NCBI GenBank assembly: GCA_002329495.1
Contig: DCTH01000195.1
Location: 1 to 6,861 of the forward strand
Direction of reading: 5' to 3'
DNA length: 6,861 nt
Origin: Syntrophothermus sp. UBA1445
Lineage (GTDB): Bacteria > Bacillota > Syntrophomonadia > Syntrophomonadales > DTU052
Under the pieces are notes generated by a model. It was not told the origin of the DNA and searched no databases. It saw only the letters and a program-made list of their open reading frames with translations. Made by a program: the position numbers and the translations under genes. Shown in pieces: positions 1 through 5,052 of the stretch (the stretch's first letter is position 1; every line of letters begins with the position of its first letter).

Positions 1-66
1 GAGGGACTCGAACCCCCGACCTCTTGCATGTGAGGCAAGCGCTCTAACCTGCTGAGCTAATCGCCC
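1..66 (-). tRNA. tRNA-Val (anticodon CAC), 3' end cut by window edge
   Basis: Read on the minus strand, the sequence folds as a tRNA: acceptor strand GGGCGAT (66-60), TA, D arm GCTC...GAGC, anticodon stem CTTGC/GCAAG around the 7-nt loop CTCACAT, a 5-nt variable region, and a T arm GGGGG-TTCGAGT-CCCTC. The loop places CAC at positions 34-36, which reads the valine codon GUG. The window ends exactly at the 3' side of the T stem, so the 3' acceptor strand and CCA lie outside. A good promoter sits just upstream, so the gene can be transcribed on its own as well as by read-through from purA. Confidence 0.93.
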
Positions 67-79
67 GCTGGCGAAGATT

Positions 80-108
80 ATCATACTAAATCATAGCCGT
101 TTTGTCAA
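80..108 (-). promoter_or_regulatory. sigma-A promoter of the tRNA-Val gene
   Basis: On the minus strand, a perfect -35 TTGACA (108-103) and a -10 TATGAT (85-80) are separated by 17 bp. The -35 begins two bases after the purA stop codon. Predicted initiation near 73 leaves only a short leader before the tRNA 5' end at 66, which is typical of a tRNA matured by RNase P. No terminator is visible between purA and this promoter. Confidence 0.8.
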
Positions 109-110
109 TG

Positions 111-1397
111 TTACAGCGGCGCGAAGACATCTCTGGTGACCATGGTCTGTGCCCGCCCCGGGCCGACTGCCAGCAGGGAATGATTTACACCGCTTAACTC
201 GACCATCTTGTTAACGTACTCCTGGGCCGCAAATGGCAGATCCTCAAAACGTCTAATCCCGGCAATATCCTGCTGCCAACCTTTCAATTCGATATATATG
301 GGTTCGCACTCCTGCAGAACCTCCAGGCTCTCCGGGAACTCGCTCAGAGTTTGACCCCGGTACTTGTAGGCCACGCAGATTTTTATCTTCTCCATGCCAT
401 CCAAGACATCCAGCTTGGTGATAGCCATATCAGTCAGACCATTGATCCGGGCCGCATATCTGAGAATGACTGCATCCAGCCACCCACAGCGTCGCGGTCT
501 GCCGGTAGTCGTACCGTATTCATCACCCCGCTCCCGGATCAGTTCACCAATATCGTCGAACAATTCCGTAGGGAACGGACCCTCTCCAACCCTGGTGGTA
601 TAGGCCTTGACCACACCTATCACCCGGTTGATCTTCGTCGGGCCAACCCCGGCCCCAACACAGGCGCCCCCTGAGACCGGGTGCGAAGATGTCACATAAG
701 GATAAGTCCCATGATCGATATCCAAAAGGGTTCCCTGCGCACCTTCAAAAAGCACCTTTTTACCCTCATCTATGGCCTGGTTAATCAGCAGTGAGGTATC
801 TGCAACCATGGGCCGCAAGCGTTCTGCGTAATAACGGAACTGTTCCAGAAGATCCTCAAACACAAAAGCCGGACGGCCATATATCTTATCCAGGATTCGG
901 TTTTTCTCTTCTACAATCGCCTTCAGTTTCTCAGGAAATACATCGCCATCCAGGAGATCGATAACCCGAAATCCAGTCCTGCTGATTTTATCAGCATACA
1001 GCGGGCCTATCCCTCGCTTGGTGGTACCGATTTTGCGGCTGCCATTTTCCTGAAGCGAATCCAACTCCTTATGGTACGGCATAACAATGTGCGCCCGGCT
1101 GCTGATTTTAAGCTTACTCACATCAATACCCTTGTCACGCAAACCGTCTATTTCCTGCAACAGAATCATCGGATCCAGCGCAACACCATTGCCAACCACC
1201 GACACCTTATCCGGGTACAGAATCCCTGATGGAATAAGGTGAAGCTGAAACTTGTGATCCCCGACTACCACTGTATGCCCGGCATTGCTGCCTCCCTGGT
1301 ACCTCACAACGTAGTCAGCTTTTTCTGCCAGGAAGTCAGTGATCTTTCCTTTACCTTCATCGCCCCATTGGGCTCCCACCAAAACTACCGTAGACAT
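111..1397 (-). CDS. purA: Adenylosuccinate synthetase
   Basis: PurA condenses IMP with aspartate, using GTP, to form adenylosuccinate, the first committed step from IMP to AMP in the cytoplasm. The 428 residues are the normal bacterial length and the protein appears intact. Visible signatures are the N-terminal loop GAQWGDEGKGK with catalytic Asp13, GGSNAGHT with catalytic His41, the IMP-binding GTTKRGIGP (124-132), GTTTGRPRRCGWLD (295-308), the guanine-recognition stretch TKLDVLDG (327-334) and the C-terminal VGPGRAQT (about 411-418). The ATG at 1397-1395 is preceded by a strong AGGAGGTG ribosome binding site. It lies downstream of rplI but has its own promoter at 1440-1468. Bacillus-type genomes usually have dnaB immediately upstream of purA; here it is absent. 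Nothing looks truncated or foreign. Confidence 0.98.
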   Translation of the reverse strand: MSTVVLVGAQWGDEGKGKITDFLAEKADYVVRYQGGSNAGHTVVVGDHKFQLHLIPSGILYPDKVSVVGNGVALDPMILLQEIDGLRDKGIDVSKLKISSRAHIVMPYHKELDSLQENGSRKIGTTKRGIGPLYADKISRTGFRVIDLLDGDVFPEKLKAIVEEKNRILDKIYGRPAFVFEDLLEQFRYYAERLRPMVADTSLLINQAIDEGKKVLFEGAQGTLLDIDHGTYPYVTSSHPVSGGACVGAGVGPTKINRVIGVVKAYTTRVGEGPFPTELFDDIGELIRERGDEYGTTTGRPRRCGWLDAVILRYAARINGLTDMAITKLDVLDGMEKIKICVAYKYRGQTLSEFPESLEVLQECEPIYIELKGWQQDIAGIRRFEDLPFAAQEYVNKMVELSGVNHSLLAVGPGRAQTMVTRDVFAPL

Positions 1398-1439
1398 GGA
1401 CCCACCTCCTGTGGACGGCCTTGACCGCAGTCACACCTA

Positions 1440-1468
1440 ATCTTATCAATTGATACCATTTAAGTCAA
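1440..1468 (-). promoter_or_regulatory. sigma-A promoter of purA, with a palindrome in the spacer
   Basis: On the minus strand, -35 TTGACT (1468-1463) and -10 TAAGAT (1445-1440) are separated by exactly 17 bp. A perfect 12-bp palindrome, TATCAATTGATA (1455-1444), covers the downstream part of the spacer and the first bases of the -10, where a repressor could act. This is inference only. It is the only convincing promoter in the 109-bp gap between rplI and purA, and it leaves a leader of about 35 nt before the purA start. Confidence 0.7.
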
Positions 1469-1506
1469 CGAACTACACATCCGGTAAAATGGGCACCTAT
1501 TATACC

Positions 1507-1953
1507 TTATGCCTCTTTTACCTGGACGTTAACTTCCGCCACAGCCTTCTGGTGCAGTCTGATTCGTACCGGGTACTCTCCCAGGTGCCGGATAGGTTCC
1601 TTGATTTCAACCCGTTTCTTGTCTACCTCAACCTTATATTGGGCCTTCAGGGCATCGGTGATCTCCTTGGAAGTGACCGCACCGAATAACTTGCCGCCCT
1701 CCCCACACTTGGCATGAACGACAACTGTCTGTCCCTCTATTTTTCCCTTAATCCATTTGGCCTTTTCCTCTTCCTTTTCTTTTCTCTTCTCTTCCCGCTC
1801 GTTTTTCTGCTGCAATTCCCGCAAACGAGCCTCGGATGCTTCAGCAACCAGATTCTTTGGAAGCAGGAAATTACGGGCATAACCGTCGGATACCTGTACG
1901 ACATCTCCCTGCTTTCCCAGTTTCGGCACATCTGTTAACAGGATCACTTTCAT
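1507..1953 (-). CDS. rplI: 50S ribosomal protein L9
   Basis: L9 binds 23S rRNA near the base of the L1 stalk and helps maintain reading frame. The 148 residues have the classic dumbbell layout. A compact N-terminal RNA-binding domain (1-50) contains KVILLTDVPKLGKQGDVV and the SDGYARNFLLPKNLA-type signature. A long, highly charged helix rich in Glu and Lys follows (about 50-75), then the C-terminal domain (about 80-146) with GKLFGAVTSKEI. The ATG at 1953-1951 overlaps the TGA of the upstream membrane-protein gene as ATGA, so translational coupling is likely. An AGGGGGAG ribosome binding site lies inside that upstream gene. No intrinsic terminator is obvious after the TAA stop. Related genomes often place gdpP before rplI and dnaB after it; neither is here. 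Confidence 0.97.
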   Translation of the reverse strand: MKVILLTDVPKLGKQGDVVQVSDGYARNFLLPKNLVAEASEARLRELQQKNEREEKRKEKEEEKAKWIKGKIEGQTVVVHAKCGEGGKLFGAVTSKEITDALKAQYKVEVDKKRVEIKEPIRHLGEYPVRIRLHQKAVAEVNVQVKEA

Positions 1954-2915
1954 GCCGGACTCCCCCTTTTCCCATCTAAATTTCTATAATCGATCAGAGG
2001 ATCAAAGACCCCTAATACAGTAATAAACAGGCAGGCCTGAATGGGAAGGAACGTCATGACCAGGATCATGACAACCAGGACCCAGGACCTGACCTTCCAG
2101 TGCCTGATAAGATAAAACGTCAGACTCACCCCAAAATAAAAGGCAATAGGAACCATCAGGAAGAGAATATTGGCTCCGACCTGGTTGACCAGTTCAAGGT
2201 CCCAGTGTGCTCCCACCAACCATAAAGCCAGACCCGCAATGATAACCCAATCCAACTGCCAGGCCATGCGGTGCATCGTAAAGGGCGGACTTGACAACAG
2301 GCCCCGGCTCCGGAGCAGGAATCTTCCAATGGTGATTCCCAACAGTATCCTGACCCAGCTCTCCGCAATGTACAGGCTGGGACGCAACGCAGTCAGACTC
2401 TCCAGGAAGCTGTCAAAGTACCCCTTAAGGACTGAACGGGTTAGTCCCTGGGCCGCATAGTATTCATCTAACCCCGAAGCTTCCAGAGTCGGCAGGAAGA
2501 CATGCTTAAAGTAATCGACAAATGCGATCTCAATGGAATGCATACTTAATTGGCTGGCCTGCACGTGGAATTTGTAGAGCCAGAACAATCCGAAACCGAT
2601 TACCCCGGCGGCGAAACCACCGGTCAGTACTTTTCCCAATGAAGAACGACGCGTAACCAGATAACCCGCAACCCAACCCGGTAGTATCGACAAAAAAATA
2701 AAGGGCACAGACTCGGTTTTAAGTGCTGATACAGTAACCCCAATAACACATAAGGTTATTACAGACAGGAACCCAAATCCCTGTCTGCCAGACACCATTA
2801 TAACCGAGATTGCCAGAATACTCCACAAGCCGCTTAACTGCGGCAGAAACTTAAATCCGAGCCCAATAACCAGGACGACTGCTAAAAAACCCGGTATCTC
2901 AAAGGTTTTGTTCAC
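1950..2915 (-). CDS. YybS-like polytopic membrane protein (DUF2232)
   Basis: This is a 321-residue integral membrane protein whose biochemical role is not established. Hydrophobic segments can be seen at about 8-25, 30-43, 46-64, 70-88, 94-114, 180-198, 220-237, 246-268 and 277-305. A longer, less hydrophobic stretch (about 118-178) lies between the first five and the last four, and the protein ends in a DYRNLDGKRG tail. Length, topology, the DPLIDYR ending and position directly before rplI match the DUF2232/YybS family. That family resembles membrane components of transporters, but no substrate can be assigned here. The start is GTG at 2915-2913, overlapping the TGA of the MazG-like gene as GTGA, and the stop overlaps the rplI start. 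The three genes therefore form a translationally coupled unit. Confidence 0.85.
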   Translation of the reverse strand: MNKTFEIPGFLAVVLVIGLGFKFLPQLSGLWSILAISVIMVSGRQGFGFLSVITLCVIGVTVSALKTESVPFIFLSILPGWVAGYLVTRRSSLGKVLTGGFAAGVIGFGLFWLYKFHVQASQLSMHSIEIAFVDYFKHVFLPTLEASGLDEYYAAQGLTRSVLKGYFDSFLESLTALRPSLYIAESWVRILLGITIGRFLLRSRGLLSSPPFTMHRMAWQLDWVIIAGLALWLVGAHWDLELVNQVGANILFLMVPIAFYFGVSLTFYLIRHWKVRSWVLVVMILVMTFLPIQACLFITVLGVFDPLIDYRNLDGKRGSPA

Positions 2916-3256
2916 TTTTTCTTATTCTCCAGATACGCCAACAAAGCGGAAAGATCCCCATACCACTTCTCGACTTCGTGGGCCTCATTAATACTTAGTT
3001 TGAGCTTGCTCTCCACTTTGAAGTCAATATACTGGAAATTTACTCCTACCCGCTTGCCTAATATGTAGGTAGTTATCATGATTGTGGCCAGACAATCGCT
3101 GATTGCCTCATCGCCCGCTTTAAGAAGGCTTTTTAACAGGGCAGCTACCGACTCGACCAGCTCAGCTTTGAGCCACTCAATAGTGCGCAGGTTCTTGGCA
3201 ATATCCACCTGGTTTTTCAAATTCAGAATATCCACCTCCGTCTGTCGTCCCATCAT
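2912..3256 (-). CDS. MazG-like family protein
   Basis: This small protein of 114 residues is mostly alpha-helical. It resembles the Firmicutes MazG-like family found next to rpsR, including the stretch NLRTIEWLKAELVESVAALLKSLLKAG (about 22-48), a central helix with CLATIMITTYILGKRVGV, and the C-terminal EVEKWYGDL motif. True MazG proteins hydrolyse nucleoside triphosphates through an EExxE...ExxD metal site. I do not see a clean copy of that site, so enzymatic activity should not be assumed. Two adjacent ATG codons (3256-3254 and 3253-3251) are possible starts. A GGAGG lies 10 nt upstream of the first, inside a 14-bp palindrome. The gene follows the rpsR terminator and overlaps the downstream membrane-protein gene as GTGA. 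Confidence 0.82.
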   Translation of the reverse strand: MMGRQTEVDILNLKNQVDIAKNLRTIEWLKAELVESVAALLKSLLKAGDEAISDCLATIMITTYILGKRVGVNFQYIDFKVESKLKLSINEAHEVEKWYGDLSALLAYLENKKK

Positions 3257-3264
3257 ACTTCTCT

Positions 3265-3278
3265 AACCTCCGGAGGTT
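3265..3278. repeat. 14-bp perfect palindrome over the MazG-like ribosome binding site
   Basis: AACCTCCGGAGGTT reads identically on both strands and contains the only good ribosome binding site (GGAGG) of the MazG-like gene. In mRNA it could fold as a short hairpin, AACCT-CCGG-AGGTT, that partly hides the GGAGG; in DNA it could be a dimeric operator. It could also be a chance product of a CCTCC next to a Shine-Dalgarno sequence. Confidence 0.45.
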
Positions 3279-3312
3279 TTCCTTCTGAACACTCGTATTA
3301 TTGCTGAACCGG

Positions 3313-3352
3313 AATAATAATAAAACCGCAAGACTTATACCATCTTGCGGTT
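3313..3352 (-). terminator. Intrinsic terminator of the rpsF-ssb-rpsR operon
   Basis: Six bases after the rpsR stop, the minus-strand transcript can form a perfect 10-bp stem AACCGCAAGA/TCTTGCGGTT (3352-3343 with 3333-3324) around a 9-nt loop. The U/A-rich tail TTATTATTATT follows. This is a textbook rho-independent terminator, separating the rpsF operon from the MazG-like/membrane protein/rplI unit. The A-rich flank is on the plus-strand 5' side only, and no plus-strand gene is present to use it. Confidence 0.88.
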
Positions 3353-3358
3353 ACAGGA

Positions 3359-3583
3359 CTATTCAGATGTAAAGGGAAGCAGTGCGATATTGCGAGCTCT
3401 CTTTATATCCGTGGTGATTTGTCTTTGATGATGCGCACAGTTGCCGGTAATCCTGCGTGGTAGTATCTTTCCCTTTTCCGTAATGTACCTGCGTAAGCGG
3501 GGCACATCCTTGTAATCAATGTATTCTATCTTTTCCGCGCAGAAATTGCACGGGCGCCTTTTTTTCTTGCGTTCTTTCTTCAA
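3359..3583 (-). CDS. rpsR: 30S ribosomal protein S18, zinc-ligand (C+) form
   Basis: S18 pairs with S6 on the central domain of 16S rRNA in the 30S platform. The 74 residues match the usual length. They include a basic N-terminal tail and the core [26 protein letters not shown], followed by the AHHQRQ signature. Cys12 and Cys15 (CNFC) with Cys49 and His52 (NCAHH) form the putative zinc site of C+ type S18. Zinc binding itself is inferred from the motif. The start is TTG at 3583-3581, chosen because GGGAGG stands 7 nt upstream and because the family begins here. The ssb stop codon TAG overlaps this ribosome binding site (TAGGGAGG), suggesting coupled translation. A strong terminator follows the stop. 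Confidence 0.96.
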   Translation of the reverse strand: MKKERKKKRRPCNFCAEKIEYIDYKDVPRLRRYITEKGKILPRRITGNCAHHQRQITTDIKRARNIALLPFTSE

Positions 3584-3595
3584 TCGAAAACCTCC

Positions 3596-4024
3596 CTAGA
3601 AGGGTATTTCATCATCTTCTGCAATGTCCACTCCACCGGGATCAACCTCTCTGCCGAGCGAGTCCCAGCCATCATCCTGGGGTCGCCGGGATGATCCCGC
3701 TCCCGGAGCTTTTTCCAGGAATTTAACGGTATCAGCAAGCACATCTACCGCTTTTCTCTTTTGACCATCCTGGGTTTCATAGGTCCGGGTCTGCAACCGA
3801 CCCTCTACGGCCACCAGACGGCCTTTGGTCATATAGTTAGCGACGTTTTCCGCCAGCTGCCTCCAGGCCACGATGTCGATAAAATCAGCTGGCCTTTCGC
3901 CCGCTTGATTGGTATAGGGACGATTTACGGCAATACTGAAGGTACACACCGCAATTCCATTGGCGGTATACCTCAGTTCAGGATCTCTGGTAAGACGTCC
4001 AATCAATATTACTCGATTAAGCAT
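3596..4024 (-). CDS. ssb: Single-stranded DNA-binding protein
   Basis: SSB coats single-stranded DNA during replication, recombination and repair and recruits partner proteins through its tail. The 142 residues start with MLNRVILIGRLTRDPELRYT, which is typical of the bacterial OB-fold (about 1-106). Inside it are FIDIVAWRQLAENVANY and KGRLVAVEGRLQTRTYE. A short Gly/Pro/acidic linker leads to the conserved tip DDEIPF, the docking peptide for partner proteins. The linker is short compared with SSBs of about 170 residues, but the protein is complete. The ATG at 4024-4022 has a GGAGGAT ribosome binding site close to the rpsF stop (14-nt gap). The rpsF-ssb-rpsR order is the classic Gram-positive arrangement. 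Confidence 0.97.
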   Translation of the reverse strand: MLNRVILIGRLTRDPELRYTANGIAVCTFSIAVNRPYTNQAGERPADFIDIVAWRQLAENVANYMTKGRLVAVEGRLQTRTYETQDGQKRKAVDVLADTVKFLEKAPGAGSSRRPQDDGWDSLGREVDPGGVDIAEDDEIPF

Positions 4025-4038
4025 CCTTATCCTCCTCC

Positions 4039-4326
4039 CTATTCCCCTTTGCGAACGATCATGTGGCGCAGGAAACCGTCTGTAATCTTCAACACCCTGT
4101 CCAACTCATTCACAGACTCTGTTGTTCCTTTGAAATGAGCAAGCATATAGAGACCTTCACGAAAATCTTTGATTTCGTAAGCGAGTCTTCGCCTGCCCCA
4201 TACTTCAAAATCCTCAAGCTCACCTTTGGTCTGGGCAATTATGTCCGCAACTCTGCTTTTGGCTGCCTCAACACCCTCAGATGGTAACTCAGGACTCAAG
4301 ATGAACATCATCTCGTATGGACGCAT
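4039..4326 (-). CDS. rpsF: 30S ribosomal protein S6
   Basis: S6 forms a heterodimer with S18 on the 30S platform. The 95 residues carry the family start MRPYEMMFILSPEL, the centre VWGRRRLAYEIKDFREGLYMLAHF and the end DGFLRHMIVRK. The C-terminus is short, without the acidic tail seen in E. coli S6. The ATG at 4326-4324 follows an excellent GGAGGTG ribosome binding site (4338-4332). As first gene of the rpsF-ssb-rpsR operon it has a clear promoter about 65 bp upstream. Its leader can fold into a structure resembling the S6:S18-binding motif known from other bacteria, so feedback control of the operon is likely. Confidence 0.97.
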   Translation of the reverse strand: MRPYEMMFILSPELPSEGVEAAKSRVADIIAQTKGELEDFEVWGRRRLAYEIKDFREGLYMLAHFKGTTESVNELDRVLKITDGFLRHMIVRKGE

Positions 4327-4338
4327 CTTGTCACCTCC

Positions 4339-4379
4339 TCCCTTCGGACTAAGGCCCCAGGCAACACCTGGAGCAGGGA
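4339..4379 (-). ncRNA. Candidate S6:S18 autoregulatory leader of rpsF mRNA
   Basis: In the minus-strand transcript, TCCCT (4379-4375) pairs with AGGGA (4343-4339) as a closing stem. It encloses a hairpin GCTCCAGG/CCTGGGGC (4374-4367 with 4361-4354, one T-G pair) with loop TGTTG. On the 3' side between the stems lies an unpaired segment containing CCG (4347-4345). A closing stem, an inner hairpin and a 3'-side CCG bulge are the known features of the RNA bound by the S6:S18 complex in rpsF leaders of other bacteria. The closing stem directly abuts the GGAGG (4338-4334), so protein binding could block ribosome loading. The fold was drawn by eye, without an energy calculation or covariance test. 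Confidence 0.6.
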
Positions 4380-4388
4380 TACCATATC

Positions 4389-4417
4389 AGTATAACAATT
4401 GCCCCATCAATTGGCAA
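4389..4417 (-). promoter_or_regulatory. sigma-A promoter of the rpsF-ssb-rpsR operon
   Basis: On the minus strand, -35 TTGCCA (4417-4412) and -10 TATACT (4394-4389) are separated by 17 bp. Transcription should begin near 4382, just before the folded leader. The spacer contains two CAATTG hexamers (4413-4408 and 4401-4396) that together make an inverted repeat with a 6-bp centre, a possible operator. The promoter starts four bases after the stop codon of the upstream small gene. Confidence 0.78.
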
Positions 4418-4420
4418 GCC

Positions 4421-4636
4421 TTACAGCTGGCCTCTTATCAAGAGGTTTATCAACTCGGAGGTCGGTTTTTCAATTATCAGATCCTGGTTGTAGAGGCCCT
4501 TTAAAACTGCTATTTTATCACCTTTAGCGGTAGTCTTAAATCCGATAATACAGAACATCAGCTTGTCATCCAGGGATGCTACTTTAACCAGGTCCCCCTC
4601 CCTAAATCTGTGGTTGGTAACGTCCCTGACGCTCAC
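4421..4636 (-). CDS. Small protein of unknown function, about 71 residues
   Basis: I do not recognise a family. From the GTG at 4636-4634 the product is 71 residues, beginning MSVRDVTNHRFREGDLVKV and ending INLLIRGQL. It is mostly beta-prone, with alternating hydrophobic residues (DLVKVASL, LMFCIIGFK, KIAVLKGL), and has neither a membrane segment nor a signal peptide. The FREGDLVKV stretch recalls small SH3-like barrels, but that is only an impression. GTG was chosen because GAGAGG stands six bases upstream of it. An alternative in-frame TTG at 4657-4655 would add seven residues but has AGGAGA only about 4 nt away. A perfect TATAAT lies upstream. That it is a real gene is supported by the ribosome binding site, strand, and exact fit between its neighbours. 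In Bacillus the gene ychF occupies this place before rpsF. Confidence 0.72.
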   Translation of the reverse strand: MSVRDVTNHRFREGDLVKVASLDDKLMFCIIGFKTTAKGDKIAVLKGLYNQDLIIEKPTSELINLLIRGQL

Positions 4637-4672
4637 ATTTAACCTCTCCCTCCCCAAGGGTCTCCTGTAACA

Positions 4673-4703
4673 ATTATATGTTGCGTCAGGGTCATTTTGT
4701 TAA
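4673..4703 (-). promoter_or_regulatory. Possible promoter of the small unknown gene
   Basis: On the minus strand a perfect -10 TATAAT (4678-4673) has TTAACA (4703-4698) upstream, a five-of-six -35 match, but the 19-bp spacer is longer than optimal. The -35 overlaps the stop codon of the DUF951 gene. Initiation near 4666 would exclude nothing needed for the GTG start at 4636 and would place the alternative TTG start within about 10 nt of the 5' end. Confidence 0.4.
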
Positions 4704-4900
4704 CCGGACTGGTCGCTCTTGACCACCTGGGTCATACTTTTTTCAAACTTGGAGCGGGGCATCATCACCTGATGTCCACAGCCGCAGCAGCGAATCTTTA
4801 TATCCGCACCAACCCTGGTAACCACCCACTCCCAACTGCCGCAGGGATGTTTTTTCTTCATCCTGACAACATCGCCAAGATTGAATTTTTTTATCTCCAT
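4700..4900 (-). CDS. DUF951 family protein
   Basis: This small soluble protein has 66 residues from the preferred start. It has the family pattern MEIKKFNLGDVVRMKKKHPCGSWEW, then VGADIKIRCCGCGHQVMMPRSKFEK. The single Cys in HPCG and the CCGCGH cluster suggest a small zinc-binding fold, an inference from cysteine spacing. Function is not established, though the family is widespread in Firmicutes and often lies near ychF and rpsF, as in Bacillus (yyzM). The ATG at 4900-4898 is preferred because the family begins with MEIKKF and an AAGGGGGG ribosome binding site sits about 6 nt upstream. An upstream in-frame ATG at 4921 would add seven residues but would have that site inside its coding sequence. 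No convincing promoter is seen in the 152-bp gap before it. Confidence 0.88.
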   Translation of the reverse strand: MEIKKFNLGDVVRMKKKHPCGSWEWVVTRVGADIKIRCCGCGHQVMMPRSKFEKSMTQVVKSDQSG

Positions 4901-5024
4901 CCCAATCCCCCCTTCAATCATTGCGGCCTGCTGATAGCTGCTGCTATAAAAACGGAATTGAATAAACTCGGGCTAGCTCTTGAAGGTTAAAGCACCCATT
5001 TATCGGAGTAACACCGCCCCAAAG

Positions 5025-5037
5025 CCCTTCCAAAGGG
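5025..5037 (-). terminator. Weak terminator-like hairpin after yedF
   Basis: Fifteen bases after the yedF stop, the minus-strand transcript can form CCCTT-TGG-AAGGG (5037-5025). Only CTTTGGGG follows, so the U tract is poor. It may be a weak or factor-assisted terminator of the aminopeptidase/selD/yedF transcript, or chance. The rest of the 4901-5052 gap shows no promoter or RNA gene that I can support. Confidence 0.3.
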
Positions 5038-5052
5038 ACCGGAGGGTAAAAC

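Noticed and set aside
351..674. Plus-strand open frame of 107 codons opposite purA
   Set aside because: It lies entirely antisense to the well-supported purA, has no ribosome binding site or recognisable motif, and is a by-product of purA codon usage.
1499..1504. Perfect TATAAT just after the rplI stop as a second purA promoter
   Set aside because: The bases 17 bp upstream (GTCCAG on the minus strand) do not resemble a -35, and neighbouring spacings are no better. The 1440-1468 promoter is far stronger.
3761..4138. Plus-strand open frame of 125 codons across ssb and the end of rpsF
   Set aside because: It runs antisense through two clear genes, has no family resemblance and spans their junction; it is a shadow frame.
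4697..4990. Plus-strand open frame of 97 codons opposite the DUF951 gene and its upstream gap
   Set aside because: It covers the DUF951 gene antisense, shows no motif, and would be the only plus-strand gene in the window.
4901..5052. A riboswitch or small RNA in the 152-bp gap between yedF and the DUF951 gene
   Set aside because: Only a short CCCTT/AAGGG hairpin and a 5-bp ATAGC/GCTAT hairpin are visible. There is no recognisable aptamer core, no convincing promoter and no good U tract.
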